A stretch of 64,000 bases of DNA from Xanthomonas sp. DAR 34887 (GCF_041245805.1 NZ_CP162490.1:783001-847000); one strand, 5' to 3'; shown: positions 7,875 through 17,174, counted from the first letter of the stretch. The notes: generated from the sequence alone by a model not told the origin. Program-made: numbers and translations.

Positions 7875-8417
7875 ATGGCCAATGCACTCATTGCCCTGAT
7901 ACTGATCGAGGGCGCTCTGCTGGTGGTATGGAACCGGACCTACTGGTCGTGGGGACTCCCGTTGTTCAGTCGGCGCATCGCGGTGCCGACCTCGGCGCTG
8001 CTGCATTTCCCTTTCGAGCGGCTGCAAGGCGAAGTCGCGGCGGAGAAGTGGCCCGCACTGGTGTTCCGTCCGCTGTCCAGGCGTGCATGGGCATTCCGCG
8101 AAAGCTTCGGTCTCCACTTCGGCTGGCGATACCCGCCGGTCATGCGCGGGCTGATCGTGATCGACTGCCAGCGCAGCGAACTCCGTGTGGTCGGCTTGTG
8201 CAGTTGGTCGGTGCTGTTCGCCATGGCGACCTCGTTCCTGGTCGTGGCGGTGAAGCCCGCTGCGGTGCTGACCGTCGCAGTGCTGCTCGGTGGGAGTTAT
8301 CTCGTGCAGCGGCACAGATTCATGGCCGTCGAGTCGGCGGTGCGCAGGTTGATGATGCAGTCCCAGCCGCAACGTCTGTTCGCTCGCAGTGCTGGCGGGT
8401 CTGCGCAACGCTATTAG
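7875..8417 (+). CDS. Unknown membrane protein
   Basis: 180 residues with one hydrophobic segment at the N-terminus (NALIALILIEGALLVVW) and one or two near 107-142 (GLCSWSVLFAMATSFLVVAV, AVLTVAVLLGG). The middle is soluble and includes aromatic-rich WRYPPVMRGLIVIDC. The layout is like small inner-membrane proteins with a PH-like or hypothetical cytoplasmic domain; no family is recognised. It sits between nasS and the nitrate operon and is convergent with the gene at 8510. ATG codons at 7864 and 7868 are out of frame. Confidence 0.6.
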   Translation: MANALIALILIEGALLVVWNRTYWSWGLPLFSRRIAVPTSALLHFPFERLQGEVAAEKWPALVFRPLSRRAWAFRESFGLHFGWRYPPVMRGLIVIDCQRSELRVVGLCSWSVLFAMATSFLVVAVKPAAVLTVAVLLGGSYLVQRHRFMAVESAVRRLMMQSQPQRLFARSAGGSAQRY

Positions 8418-8509
8418 GCGCATTTGGAAGCGACTTCCGGCGGGGAGCGAACTTGCAAGCGTCGGGAGCGGCAGGGCGCAGTGTGTGTATGTCGGTCCAT
8501 CCTGCAGTG

Positions 8510-9334
8510 CTACCGCGACGTGCGTTCCTTCTTCAGCCTCGCCTGCGACGTTTCGTCCCCCAGCGCTGCGGCGCGTTCCAGCAGCGCCAGCGCAATGGTG
8601 CGGTCGGCGTCGCCGCCGCGTTCCAAACGCATGAGCGCGGCGTTGTAGGCGGCGATGGCGCTGCCCTTGGCAGCGGCGCGTTCGAAGCCGGCCAGGGCCT
8701 TGTCCGGACACAGGAACATCACATTCCAGCCAGCCGCCGCCTGCGTCATCAGTTTGAGATCGGTGTCGGCGATATCGCCCTCCACGAACGTGGGCCAGCC
8801 CGCCACCAAGGGAACGAACAGGTCTGCGCCAGCGGGCAGGAAATAGGAGCCGGCACCTTCGCGCACGGTGTAGGCCTGCTGCGTGGTGCGGCGGGTGCCA
8901 TTCTTGGAAAGCCACAGAAAGCCGTCTTCGCCCTGCACCGGTAGACCGTCCAACGCCTTGGATACGCGATCGGCCAGCGAAAGCACACCGGATCCGGGCG
9001 ACACGCCGGTCCATGAAGCCACCAGTTCGACGCGCTGCACGTTTCCGTCGCGTTGCGCACGCACGACTGTGGCGACGTCCTCCGGGGTGAGAATGCGCCA
9101 CTCGCCGTCGTACATGCGCCACGGACTGGCCTGCAGGCCAATGGTGAAAATCGCATCGGTATCCGGCACGGCTTCCATATAGTCGTAAAGCGCTTTGCCG
9201 GAATAGACGCAGTCGGTGGAGTTCTCCCTCGGCGAACAGGTGGTCACGCTGACTGCGCCCGACAGCGGCAGGTGGCTATCGCACGCCAACGCGGCGGGGC
9301 TGAGCAGGCACAGGGCGAACACGGCGCGTTTCAT
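8510..9334 (-). CDS. Exported protein with Sel1-like C-terminal repeats
   Basis: 274 residues with signal peptide MKRAVFALCLLSPAALA; the Cys right after the cleavage site is not in a good lipobox (ALAC). The last ~70 residues (AAAKGSAIAAYNAALMRLERGG, then RTIALALLERAAALGDETSQ) are Sel1/TPR-like helical repeats. The 180-residue middle is of unknown fold with several Trp and Asp. It probably acts in the periplasm through protein contacts. Start 9334 is the only Met giving a signal peptide. It is divergent from the narK operon. Confidence 0.7.
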   Translation of the reverse strand: MKRAVFALCLLSPAALACDSHLPLSGAVSVTTCSPRENSTDCVYSGKALYDYMEAVPDTDAIFTIGLQASPWRMYDGEWRILTPEDVATVVRAQRDGNVQRVELVASWTGVSPGSGVLSLADRVSKALDGLPVQGEDGFLWLSKNGTRRTTQQAYTVREGAGSYFLPAGADLFVPLVAGWPTFVEGDIADTDLKLMTQAAAGWNVMFLCPDKALAGFERAAAKGSAIAAYNAALMRLERGGDADRTIALALLERAAALGDETSQARLKKERTSR

Positions 9335-9618
9335 CTGAGTGCGAAGGATTGCGATGGGAAAAGGCAGCCTGCGGCTTCCTTCGCTTTCCGGCAAGCGGGA
9401 TGTCCCGTGCGTCGTCTGCCTCACAGAGTTGCTTGCGCCGGAGCGAAGCACTCGGTGCGCCATGGTTGTCGCGGCGCACAATAACGGTGCACGGCGCACC
9501 ACTTGTGTTCGTAGCGCTGGAGGTGGCGGCCTCGCAACAAAGGCCGCACCTCGCCGATGGATTCCTCAGTCCATTGAATTTTATGGCGATTTTCCGCCGC
9601 ATCGCTGCCCCGAGCATT

Positions 9619-9633
9619 TGGCACGCCAATTGC
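9619..9633 (+). promoter_or_regulatory. Perfect sigma-54 promoter of the nitrate assimilation operon
   Basis: TGGCAC-N5-TTGC, with GG at 9620-9621 and GC at 9632-9633. The predicted start is near 9645, directly before the first ANTAR hairpin. Sigma-54 control matches nas operons such as nasF of Klebsiella; the activator would be NtrC or another enhancer-binding protein. Confidence 0.85.
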
Positions 9634-9645
9634 GATAGTGCAATC

Positions 9646-9710
9646 GCGGACGCAACGGGGTGTCCGCACCAACTCGATTCGGCAGGCGGGCCAACGGCGG
9701 TCGGTCTGCC
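9646..9710 (+). promoter_or_regulatory. ANTAR (NasT) RNA target: two hexaloop hairpins
   Basis: Hairpin 1 (9646-9667) has an 8-bp stem, GCGGACGC with GTGTCCGC (one G-U), around the hexaloop AACGGG (9654-9659). Hairpin 2 (9681-9710) has a 7-bp lower stem (GGCAGGC/GTCTGCC, one G-U), one G-G mismatch and a 4-bp upper stem around the hexaloop AACGGC (9693-9698). Both loops carry A at position 1 and G at position 4, the published signature of ANTAR targets. Their place between the predicted start and a terminator is the known antitermination layout. Confidence 0.85.
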
Positions 9711-9715
9711 CAGAC

Positions 9716-9759
9716 AACGGCGTCTTCCGGTGCGAACCGGACGGCGCCGTTTTCGTTTT
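9716..9759 (+). terminator. Intrinsic leader terminator, the attenuator controlled by NasT
   Basis: The 7-bp outer stem AACGGCG (9716-9722) with CGCCGTT (9745-9751) continues inward with TC/GG and TCCGG/CCGGA pairs, one mismatch, and loop TGCGAA. TTTTCGTTTTT follows. It lies between the ANTAR hairpins and narK, 75 bp before the narK start, so it must be read through for operon expression. Confidence 0.88.
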
Positions 9760-9833
9760 TCCCTCCCCTCGACTACCGCGCGCTGCGGGTGGTGTGCAGC
9801 GCTGCGGCCCAACGTTTCTCGGAGATGGCGCGG

Positions 9834-11042
9834 ATGAACCGATCGTTCTGGCAAGCCGGACACACACCTACGCTGTTGTCGGCGTTCCTGTATTTCGATC
9901 TGAGCTTCATGGTCTGGTACCTGCTCGGTCCGCTGCAGGTGCAGATCGCCGCGGCGCTGCAGCTGGACACCCAGCAACGCGCGCTGATGGTGGCGGTGCC
10001 GATCCTGTGCGGGGCGGTGCTGCGCCTGTTCCTGGGCATGCTCGCCGACGTGATCGGTGCCAAGCGCGCCGGCGTGCTGGCGCAGGTGTTGGTAATCGTG
10101 GCGCTGGCGGTGGCGTGGCAGCTGGGCGTGCGCAGTTTCGCGCAGGTGCTGCTGTTGGGGCTGATGCTGGGCGTGGCCGGGGCCTCGTTCGCGGTGGCGC
10201 TGCCGCTGGCCTCGCGCTGGTATCCGCCGCAGCATCAGGGCACGGCGATGGGCATCGCCGGCGCGGGCAATTCCGGCACGGTGTTCGCGGCGCTGTTCGC
10301 TCCGGTGCTGGCCACGGCGTTCGGCTACCAGGCGGTGTTCGGGCTGGCCTGCATCCCGCTGCTGCTGACCTTGCTGGTGTTCGCGGCGTGCGCCAAGGAC
10401 GCGCCGGTGGACGTGCCGCGCAAGCGCCTGGGCGATTACGCGCGGGTGCTGGTCGGCAATCGCGATTCGTGGTGGTTCATGCTGTTCTACGCGATCACCT
10501 TCGGCGGTTTCGCCGGGTTCGCCAGCGCCTTGCCCGGCTACTTCCACGATCAGTTCGACTTCTCGCCGAAGCTCGCCGGCTGGGCCACCGCGGCGTGCGT
10601 GCTGGCCGGTTCGGTGATGCGCCCGCTGGGCGGCGCGTTGGCCGATCGCGTCGGCGGCACCCGCACGCTGCTGTCGATCTATCTGCTGGTGGCGTTGCTG
10701 GTGGCGGCCGCGGCGATCGGCGTCGGCGGCCCGGCGGCGACGGTGGCGCTGTTCGTGCTGACCCTGCTGTGCCTGGGCACCGGCAACGGCGCGGTGTTCC
10801 AGCTGGTGCCGCAGCGCTTCGGCCGCGACATCGGGCTGATGACCGGGCTGATCGGCATGGCCGGCGGTATCGGCGGCTTCCTGCTCGCCGCGGGGCTGGG
10901 CATCGTCAAGCAGCACACCGGCAGCTATGCGTTGGGGCTGTGGCTGTTCGCCGGCTGCGCGCTGCTGGCCTGGGGCCTGCTGTCCAACGTCAAGCAGCAC
11001 TGGCGCAGCCAATGGGCCGCGGCCGGCGCGGCGCGCGTCTGA
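9834..11042 (+). CDS. narK: NarK/NasA-type nitrate/nitrite transporter
   Basis: 402 residues of the MFS nitrate-nitrite porter family: about 12 hydrophobic segments, FYFDLSFMVWYLLGPLQVQI near the N-terminus, and Gly-rich nitrate signatures GIAGAGNSGTVFAALFAP and GTGNGAVFQLVPQRFG. It imports nitrate for assimilation. Start 9834 is chosen because GGAG (9821-9824) is 9 bp upstream; ATG 9825 is too close to it. It is the first gene of the operon and nirB follows after 25 bp. Confidence 0.92.
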   Translation: MNRSFWQAGHTPTLLSAFLYFDLSFMVWYLLGPLQVQIAAALQLDTQQRALMVAVPILCGAVLRLFLGMLADVIGAKRAGVLAQVLVIVALAVAWQLGVRSFAQVLLLGLMLGVAGASFAVALPLASRWYPPQHQGTAMGIAGAGNSGTVFAALFAPVLATAFGYQAVFGLACIPLLLTLLVFAACAKDAPVDVPRKRLGDYARVLVGNRDSWWFMLFYAITFGGFAGFASALPGYFHDQFDFSPKLAGWATAACVLAGSVMRPLGGALADRVGGTRTLLSIYLLVALLVAAAAIGVGGPAATVALFVLTLLCLGTGNGAVFQLVPQRFGRDIGLMTGLIGMAGGIGGFLLAAGLGIVKQHTGSYALGLWLFAGCALLAWGLLSNVKQHWRSQWAAAGAARV

Positions 11043-11067
11043 TCCTCTCCACCGAAGCGAGACTCGC

Positions 11068-13521
11068 ATGAACAAGCCAAGACTGGTGGTGGTGGGCAAC
11101 GGCATGGCCGGCATCCGCACCGTGGAAGAACTGCTCAAGCTGATGCCGGGGATGTACGACATCACCGTGTTCGGCGCCGAGCCGCATCCGAACTACAACC
11201 GCATCCTGCTGTCGCCGGTGCTCGCCGGCGAACAACGGTTCGACGAGATCGTGCTCAATCCGCTGGCCTGGTATGCGGAAAACGGTATCCGGCTGCATGT
11301 GGGCAAGGAAGTCACCCGCATCGACCGGATCAGGCGCAAGGTGATCGCCGCCGACGGCACCGAGGCGGCGTACGACCGCCTGCTGCTGGCCACCGGCTCG
11401 CTGCCGATCGTGTTGCCGGTGCCGGGCAAGGACCTGAAGGGCGTGATCGGCTACCGCGACATGCACGACACGCAGACCATGATCGACACCGCCACGCGCA
11501 AGCGCCATGCGGTGGTGATCGGCGGCGGCCTGCTCGGCCTGGAGGCGGCCAACGGGCTCAAGCAGCGCGGCATGCAGGTGACCGTGGTGCACCTGGCCGA
11601 CTGGTTGCTGGAGCGCCAGCTCGACCCGGTCGCCGGGCAACTGCTGCAACGCTCGCTCAGCGAACGCGGTCTGGACTTCCGCCTCGGCACCTCGACCACC
11701 GAACTGGTCGGCAACGCCGATGGCGAGGTGGTGGCGGTGAGGTTCTCCGACGGCAGCGAAGTGCCGGCCGACCTGGTGGTGATGGCCGCCGGCATCCGCC
11801 CCAACATCGCGCTGGCGCAGGCCGCCGGCATCCACTGCACGCGCGGCATCGTGGTCAACGACACGCTGCAGACCTTCGACCCGCGCGTGTACGCGGTCGG
11901 CGAATGCGCCAGCCACCGCGGCATCGCCTACGGCCTGGTCGCGCCGCTGTTCGAGCAGGCCAAGATCTGCGCCAATCACTTGGCCGGGTTCGGCATCGGC
12001 ATCTACCGCGGCTCGGTGGCCTCGACCAAGCTCAAGGTCACCGGCATCGACCTGTTCTCGGCCGGCGATTTCATGGGCGGGGAGGGCAGCGAGGAGATCG
12101 TGCTGTCCGATCCGGCCGGCGGCGTCTACAAGAAGCTGGTACTGAAGGACGACAGGCTGGTCGGCGCCTGCCTGTACGGCGATACCAACGACGGCGCCTG
12201 GTATTTCCAACTGCTGAAGGACGCCAGCCCGATCGGCGAGCGCCGCGAACGGCTGATGTTCGGCGAAAGCGCGCTCGGCGACGCCGGCACCGCCGGCCAG
12301 GACCGCGCCAGCGCGATGCGCGACAGCGACGAGGTGTGCGGCTGCAACGGCGTGTGCAAGGGCACCATCGTCAAGGCGATCAACGCGCAGGGCCTGTTCA
12401 CCGTGGACGAGGTCAAGAAGCAGACCAAGGCGGCCAGTTCCTGCGGCTCGTGCACCGGCCTGGTCGAGCAGATCCTGATGAATTGCCTGGGTTCCAACTT
12501 CCAGCAGACGCCCAAGACCAAGGCGGTGTGCGGCTGCACCGACCTCAGCCACGGCGAGGTGCGCCAGGCGATCCGCGAGGGCAGGCTGCTCACCCATGGC
12601 GCGGTGTATGCGCAGCTGCAGTGGCGCAGTCCCAACGGCTGCGCGACCTGCCGCCCGGCGATCAACTACTACCTGCTGTCGACCTGGCCGCGCGAGGCGG
12701 TGGACGATCCGCAGTCGCGCTTCATCAACGAACGCGCCCACGCCAACATCCAGAAGGACGGCACCTTCTCGGTGATCCCGCAGATGAAGGGCGGGGTGAC
12801 CAACGCCTCGGAACTGCGCCGCATCGCCGATGTGGCCGACAAGTACGCGGTGCCGATGGTCAAGGTCACCGGCGGCCAGCGCATCGACCTGCTCGGGGTG
12901 AAGAAGGAAGACCTGATCGGCGTGTGGAAGGACCTGGGCATGAACTCCGGCCACGCCTACGGCAAGTCGATCCGCACGGTGAAGACCTGCGTGGGCAGCG
13001 AGTTCTGCCGCTTCGGCACGCAGAACAGCACGCAGATGGGCATCGATCTGGAAACCATGCTGGCCAACATGTGGAGCCCGCACAAGGTGAAGCTGGCGGT
13101 GTCCGGCTGCCCGCGCAACTGCGCCGAGTCCGGCATCAAGGACGTGGGCATCATCGCGGTGGAATCGGGCTGGGAGCTGCACATCGGCGGCAACGGCGGC
13201 ATGAAGACCGAGGTCGCCAAGTTCCTGGTCAAGGTCAGGACCGCCGAGGAGGTGAAGGAGTACACCGGCGCGTTCCTGCAGCTGTACCGCGAGGAGGCCT
13301 ATTACCTGGACCGCACCGTGCACTACATCGAGCGCGTGGGCATGGACTACATTCGCCAGCGCGTGATCGAGGACGCAGCCAATCGCCGCGCGCTGTACGA
13401 GCGCCTGCTGTATGCGCTGGAAGGCCTGCCCGATCCATGGGCCGAGCGCATCGCCGGAGCCAGGCAACGCGAGTTCCAGCCGTTGCGCGTGGCTGCGCCG
13501 CTGGCGCTGGTGGAGGACTGA
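11068..13521 (+). CDS. nirB: Assimilatory nitrite reductase [NAD(P)H], large subunit
   Basis: 817 residues. The N-terminal FAD/NAD(P) module (MNKPRLVVVGNGMAGIRTVE, with the second nucleotide motif AVVIGGGLLGLEAANGL) is followed by a BFD-like [2Fe-2S] domain (CGCNGVCKG near 424 and CGSCTGL). The sulfite/nitrite reductase half then carries the siroheme-[4Fe-4S] ligands CVGSEFC (near 642) and CPRNC (near 681). It reduces nitrite to ammonium in the cytoplasm with NirD. Siroheme would come from CobA plus the CysG-like protein. nirD starts 3 bp after the stop. Confidence 0.96.
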   Translation: MNKPRLVVVGNGMAGIRTVEELLKLMPGMYDITVFGAEPHPNYNRILLSPVLAGEQRFDEIVLNPLAWYAENGIRLHVGKEVTRIDRIRRKVIAADGTEAAYDRLLLATGSLPIVLPVPGKDLKGVIGYRDMHDTQTMIDTATRKRHAVVIGGGLLGLEAANGLKQRGMQVTVVHLADWLLERQLDPVAGQLLQRSLSERGLDFRLGTSTTELVGNADGEVVAVRFSDGSEVPADLVVMAAGIRPNIALAQAAGIHCTRGIVVNDTLQTFDPRVYAVGECASHRGIAYGLVAPLFEQAKICANHLAGFGIGIYRGSVASTKLKVTGIDLFSAGDFMGGEGSEEIVLSDPAGGVYKKLVLKDDRLVGACLYGDTNDGAWYFQLLKDASPIGERRERLMFGESALGDAGTAGQDRASAMRDSDEVCGCNGVCKGTIVKAINAQGLFTVDEVKKQTKAASSCGSCTGLVEQILMNCLGSNFQQTPKTKAVCGCTDLSHGEVRQAIREGRLLTHGAVYAQLQWRSPNGCATCRPAINYYLLSTWPREAVDDPQSRFINERAHANIQKDGTFSVIPQMKGGVTNASELRRIADVADKYAVPMVKVTGGQRIDLLGVKKEDLIGVWKDLGMNSGHAYGKSIRTVKTCVGSEFCRFGTQNSTQMGIDLETMLANMWSPHKVKLAVSGCPRNCAESGIKDVGIIAVESGWELHIGGNGGMKTEVAKFLVKVRTAEEVKEYTGAFLQLYREEAYYLDRTVHYIERVGMDYIRQRVIEDAANRRALYERLLYALEGLPDPWAERIAGARQREFQPLRVAAPLALVED

Positions 13522-13524
13522 GCG

Positions 13525-13905
13525 ATGCACGCAACCGCTTCCGACCTCCCCGCGTCCGACCGCAGCACCGCCGACGCCGGCGCCCGGCACTGGATCCGCA
13601 TCTGCCGGCTCGACGACATCCCGGCGCTCGGCGCGCGCGTGCTGGAGATCGCCGGTGTGGATCCGATCGCGCTGTTCCGTACCGCGGGCGACCGCGTGTT
13701 CGCGCTGGCCGATCGTTGCCCGCACAAGGGCGGGCCGCTGTCGCAAGGTATCGTCGCCGGCGACAGCGTCACCTGCCCGCTGCACAGCTGGAACATCGCC
13801 CTGGACAGCGGCCAGGCCTGCGCGCCGGACGTGGGCTGCGCCCGCCGCTATCCGGTGCGCGTGGACGACGGCGATGTGTGGCTGTCGTTGCAGGTCGCCG
13901 GCTGA
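13525..13905 (+). CDS. nirD: Nitrite reductase small subunit with complete Rieske ligands
   Basis: 126 residues, NirD/Rieske-like fold. The motifs RCPHKGGPLSQG and TCPLHSWNI give the full C-x-H / C-x2-H ligand set, so a [2Fe-2S] cluster is likely. E. coli-type NirD has lost these ligands. An N-terminal extension of about 20 residues precedes the fold. Its stop overlaps the nasA start (TGATG), pointing to translational coupling. Confidence 0.93.
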   Translation: MHATASDLPASDRSTADAGARHWIRICRLDDIPALGARVLEIAGVDPIALFRTAGDRVFALADRCPHKGGPLSQGIVAGDSVTCPLHSWNIALDSGQACAPDVGCARRYPVRVDDGDVWLSLQVAG

Positions 13906-16697
13906 TGGACGGCGCGCACGTGCCCGCAGCGTACGCGGTCGCGGACACCGCGGCGCGGCGCACGCTGACCCGGTCGACCTGCTGCTACTGCGGCGTCGGC
14001 TGCGGCGTGCTGATCGAGACCGAGCATGCTGCCGACGGCACCGCGCGCATCGTCGGCATCGAAGGCGATCCCGAGCACCCGGCCAACTACGGCCGGCTGT
14101 GCAGCAAGGGCCGCACCTTGCCGGACACCGTGCGCAGCCTGCAGGGCCGCGCGCTGCAGCCGGAACTGCGCACGCATCGCGATGCGCCGCGGCGCGCGGT
14201 GGACTGGGCGGTGGCGCTGGACAGCGTGGCCGAGCGCCTGGCCGGCATCGTCGAACGGCATGGGCCGGATGCGGTGGCGTTCTACCTGTCCGGGCAACTG
14301 CTGACCGAGGACTACTACGTCTTCAACAAGCTGGCCAAGGGCCTGCTCGGCACCAACAACATCGACACCAATTCGCGGCTGTGCATGTCCAGCGCAGTCA
14401 GCGGCTACAAGCTGGCGCTGGGCGCGGACGGCCCGCCGACCTGCTACGAAGATCTGGAACTGGCAAGAACCGTGCTGCTCGCCGGCAGCAACATGGCCTA
14501 CGCGCATCCGGTGCTGTTCCGTCGGCTGGAGGACGCGCGCGCGCGCGATCCGGACGTGCGCTGGATCGTGGTCGATCCGCGCCGCACCGACACCGCGGCG
14601 ATGGCCGACCTGCATCTGCCGATCCAGCCCGGAACCGATGTGGCGCTGTTCAACGGCATGCTGCATCACCTGATCTGGGAAGACCGCATCGATCGCGCGT
14701 TCATCGCCGCGCACACGCAGGGCTTCGCCGAACTGCGGCAGACATTGCGCGAATACACACCGGCGATGGCCGCCGACATCTGCGGCATCCCGGTCGCCGA
14801 CCTGGTGCAGGCGGCGGAATGGTTCGGCCGCGATGCGCCGGCACTGTCGCTGTACTGCATGGGCCTGAACCAGTCCGCGCACGGCACCGACAAGAACCTG
14901 GCGCTGATCCACCTGCACCTGGCCACCGCGCAGATCGGCAAGCCGGGTGCCGGCCCGTTCTCGCTGACCGGACAACCGAACGCGATGGGCGGGCGCGAGG
15001 TCGGCGGCATGGCGACGATGCTGGCCGCACACCGCGAGATCGCCAGCGCCAGCGATCGTGCCGAGCTCGAACGGCTGTGGCAGCTGCCGGCCGAACGCCT
15101 GTCGGCGCGTCCCGGCCTGCCGGCGGTGGCGCTGTTCGATGCGTTGCGCCGCGGCCAGGTCAAGGCGGTGTGGATCGCCTGTACCAATCCCGTGCATTCG
15201 ATGCCGGACATCGCACAGGTGCGCGACGCGCTGCGCCAGGCCGAGCTGGTGATCGTGCAGGACGCGTTCGTGCACACCGACACCGTGCCCTACGCCGACG
15301 TGCTGCTGCCGGCGGCGAGTTGGGGCGAGAAGGAGGGGACGGTGACCAACTCCGAACGCCGCGTCTCGCGCGTGCGCAAGGCGCTGCCGGTGGCGGGCGC
15401 GGCCAGGCCGGACTGGTGGATCGCCAACGAAGTGGCGCGGCGGCTGGAAGCGCGGCTGGACGCGCCGGCGACCGGCTCGCGCTTCGGCTTCGCCGATACC
15501 GCGGCGGTGTTCGACGAGCACCGTGCATTGACGCTCGGCCGCGACCTGGATATCGGCGGGCTCGACTATGCGCGGCTGGACGCGCAGGGCTCGCAGCAAT
15601 GGCCGCTGCCGGCCGGCGCCGCGCACGGCCAGGCGCGGCGCTATGCCGACGGCGTGTTTGCCACCGCCGACGGCCGCGCGCGTTTCCATCCCACGCCGTA
15701 CAAGCCGGTCGCCGAACCGACCTCCGCGCGCTTTCCGCTGCGCCTGCTGAGCGGGCGCCTGCGCGACCAGTGGCACGGCATGTCGCGCAGCGGGCGGGTG
15801 CCGGCGTTGTTCGCGCACAGCCCGCAGCCGGGCCTGCGCATGCATCCGCAGGATGCGGCGCGGCGCGGACTGTGCGATGGCGACCTGGTGCGCGTCGTCA
15901 GCAAGCGCGGCAGCCTGGTGCTGCCGCTGCAAGCGTGCGAGGAGATGCGCTCGGGCGACGTGTTCGCGGCGATGCACTGGAACGCGCAGTTCCTCGACAG
16001 CGGCGGCGTCAACGAACTCAGCCTGGGCACGGTGGATGCGCGCTCGCAGCAGCCCGAGCTCAAGCACGCCGCGGTGCGCGTGGAGAAGGCCGGATTCGGC
16101 TGGCATCTGCTGCTGGCGCGGCGCGGCGACGCGCTCGCGTTGCAGGCGGCGGCGCAACCCTGGTTGCGCGACTTCGGCTATGCCGCGTTGAGCCTGCAGG
16201 CCGAGGCCGGCGAACAGGAACAGGCGTGGCTGGTGCTGCGCGCCGCCGCCGAGCAGGCGCCGGCGCCGGCGCAGCTGGAAGCGCTGGCGCAGGCGTTGGC
16301 GTTGGCCGGCGGCGACGCCGATACCCTCGAATACCGCGACGCGCGCCGCGGCCTGCTCAAGCGCGTGGCCTGGCGCGGTGCCGCGCCGACCAGCTATCTC
16401 GATGGCCTGCTGCTGGCCGGTGAGCAGCGCGATGCAACGGGCGAAGCCTTGCTCGAGCGCGCATTGAGCGGCGAGGCCTGGTACGGCGCGCGGTTGGCGG
16501 CTTTCGCGCTGGCTGGCGGCGTGGCGCGCGATCCGGTGGTGTGCCAGTGCACGCAGGTGCGCGAATCGGCGATCCGCGCCGAAGCCGCGCGCGGTGCGGC
16601 GCCCGCCGAGATCCGCGCCCGGCTGGGCTGCGGCAGCGTCTGCGGCTCGTGCATGCCGCAGGTGTTGCGGCTGTGCGCCACGGCCGCAAGCGCATGA
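13905..16697 (+). CDS. nasA: Assimilatory nitrate reductase, catalytic subunit
   Basis: 930 residues. The N-terminal [4Fe-4S] site is CCYCGVGC (near 25-32) with a further Cys in NYGRLCSKG. The molybdopterin-guanine-dinucleotide domains follow (INTNSRLCMSS-like NIDTNSRLCMSSAVSGYK, GLNQSAHGTDKNLALIHLHL, GQPNAMGGREVGGMA). Near 878-925 there is a C-terminal BFD-type [2Fe-2S] domain (VCQCTQVRESAI, then GCGSVCGSC), as in Klebsiella NasA. It reduces nitrate to nitrite in the cytoplasm. It overlaps nirD by one base. Confidence 0.95.
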   Translation: MDGAHVPAAYAVADTAARRTLTRSTCCYCGVGCGVLIETEHAADGTARIVGIEGDPEHPANYGRLCSKGRTLPDTVRSLQGRALQPELRTHRDAPRRAVDWAVALDSVAERLAGIVERHGPDAVAFYLSGQLLTEDYYVFNKLAKGLLGTNNIDTNSRLCMSSAVSGYKLALGADGPPTCYEDLELARTVLLAGSNMAYAHPVLFRRLEDARARDPDVRWIVVDPRRTDTAAMADLHLPIQPGTDVALFNGMLHHLIWEDRIDRAFIAAHTQGFAELRQTLREYTPAMAADICGIPVADLVQAAEWFGRDAPALSLYCMGLNQSAHGTDKNLALIHLHLATAQIGKPGAGPFSLTGQPNAMGGREVGGMATMLAAHREIASASDRAELERLWQLPAERLSARPGLPAVALFDALRRGQVKAVWIACTNPVHSMPDIAQVRDALRQAELVIVQDAFVHTDTVPYADVLLPAASWGEKEGTVTNSERRVSRVRKALPVAGAARPDWWIANEVARRLEARLDAPATGSRFGFADTAAVFDEHRALTLGRDLDIGGLDYARLDAQGSQQWPLPAGAAHGQARRYADGVFATADGRARFHPTPYKPVAEPTSARFPLRLLSGRLRDQWHGMSRSGRVPALFAHSPQPGLRMHPQDAARRGLCDGDLVRVVSKRGSLVLPLQACEEMRSGDVFAAMHWNAQFLDSGGVNELSLGTVDARSQQPELKHAAVRVEKAGFGWHLLLARRGDALALQAAAQPWLRDFGYAALSLQAEAGEQEQAWLVLRAAAEQAPAPAQLEALAQALALAGGDADTLEYRDARRGLLKRVAWRGAAPTSYLDGLLLAGEQRDATGEALLERALSGEAWYGARLAAFALAGGVARDPVVCQCTQVRESAIRAEAARGAAPAEIRARLGCGSVCGSCMPQVLRLCATAASA

Positions 16698-17174
16698 CGG
16701 CGCCTCGGTCTTCCGCGCGGCGCCTACGCCGCTGTCGCGGTAAACGCGGCATTCCTGTTCGCATCGGCCACATTGGCGAAGATGCGCGGCAGTGCGTGCA
16801 GCGCGAGCGGGTCGTCGCTACTGCGCAAATCTACCAGGGCGATGCGTCTATGAGTACGGCGTCCTGCGACGTGTCCCTTCTTGCCGCTGCGGCGCCAGCG
16901 ACGAACGCTGCGCGCGTGTCCTGCGCGTACTGCGGTGGCGGCGAAGTAACGCACCAGCGCGCGCGGCGATTGCATGCCGCAGGTGCATGGATGCGCGGCG
17001 TCCCTGGTGTTTCCCTTTTCGCCGCGGGGTCCGCAATGAACGCCCCATCTGTGTCATGCGTTCGCGGCGCGACGGCGACGTGGCGCGGCGGCGCGGGCGG
17101 CGAGTGCGTGCCGCGGGTGTACCAATGAGCGCGGGATCTTCTGTTGTGTTTCCTCTTTCCTTGCGGAGTCTGCA
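16698..17174 (+). other. 477-bp gap between nasA and cobA, largely decayed tandem repeats
   Basis: No protein gene is convincing. Several overlapping frames are open only because stops are rare at this GC content. From about 16839 the sequence is made of degenerate tandem copies of the cobA start region (see the repeat entry). An unrepeated stretch 16698-16838 shows nothing recognisable. Confidence 0.6.

Noticed and set aside
7661..8944. 427-codon plus-strand frame across the membrane-protein gene and the Sel1-like gene
   Set aside because: It covers two genes in other frames, each with clear signal or membrane segments, and has no domain itself.
9631..9648. Hairpin GCGAT-AGTGCA-ATCGC with an A1/G4 hexaloop as the first ANTAR hairpin
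   Set aside because: It overlaps the -12 part of the sigma-54 promoter and lies before the predicted start (about 9645), so it would not be transcribed. The pair 9646-9667 and 9681-9710 fits better.
10990..13785. 931-codon open frame on the minus strand opposite nirB
   Set aside because: It is the shadow of nirB; its His/Arg/Gln/Ala-rich translation has no domain, while the plus frame has full NirB motifs.
11904..13904. The nasA frame staying open for 2 kb upstream of nasA
   Set aside because: The upstream part reads as Arg/Pro/Gly-rich shadow of nirB and nirD; the molybdoenzyme starts at 13905.
16541..17128. Open frame of 195 codons between nasA and cobA
   Set aside because: Its start lies inside nasA in another frame and its end is made of the tandem repeat; no protein-like pattern is seen.
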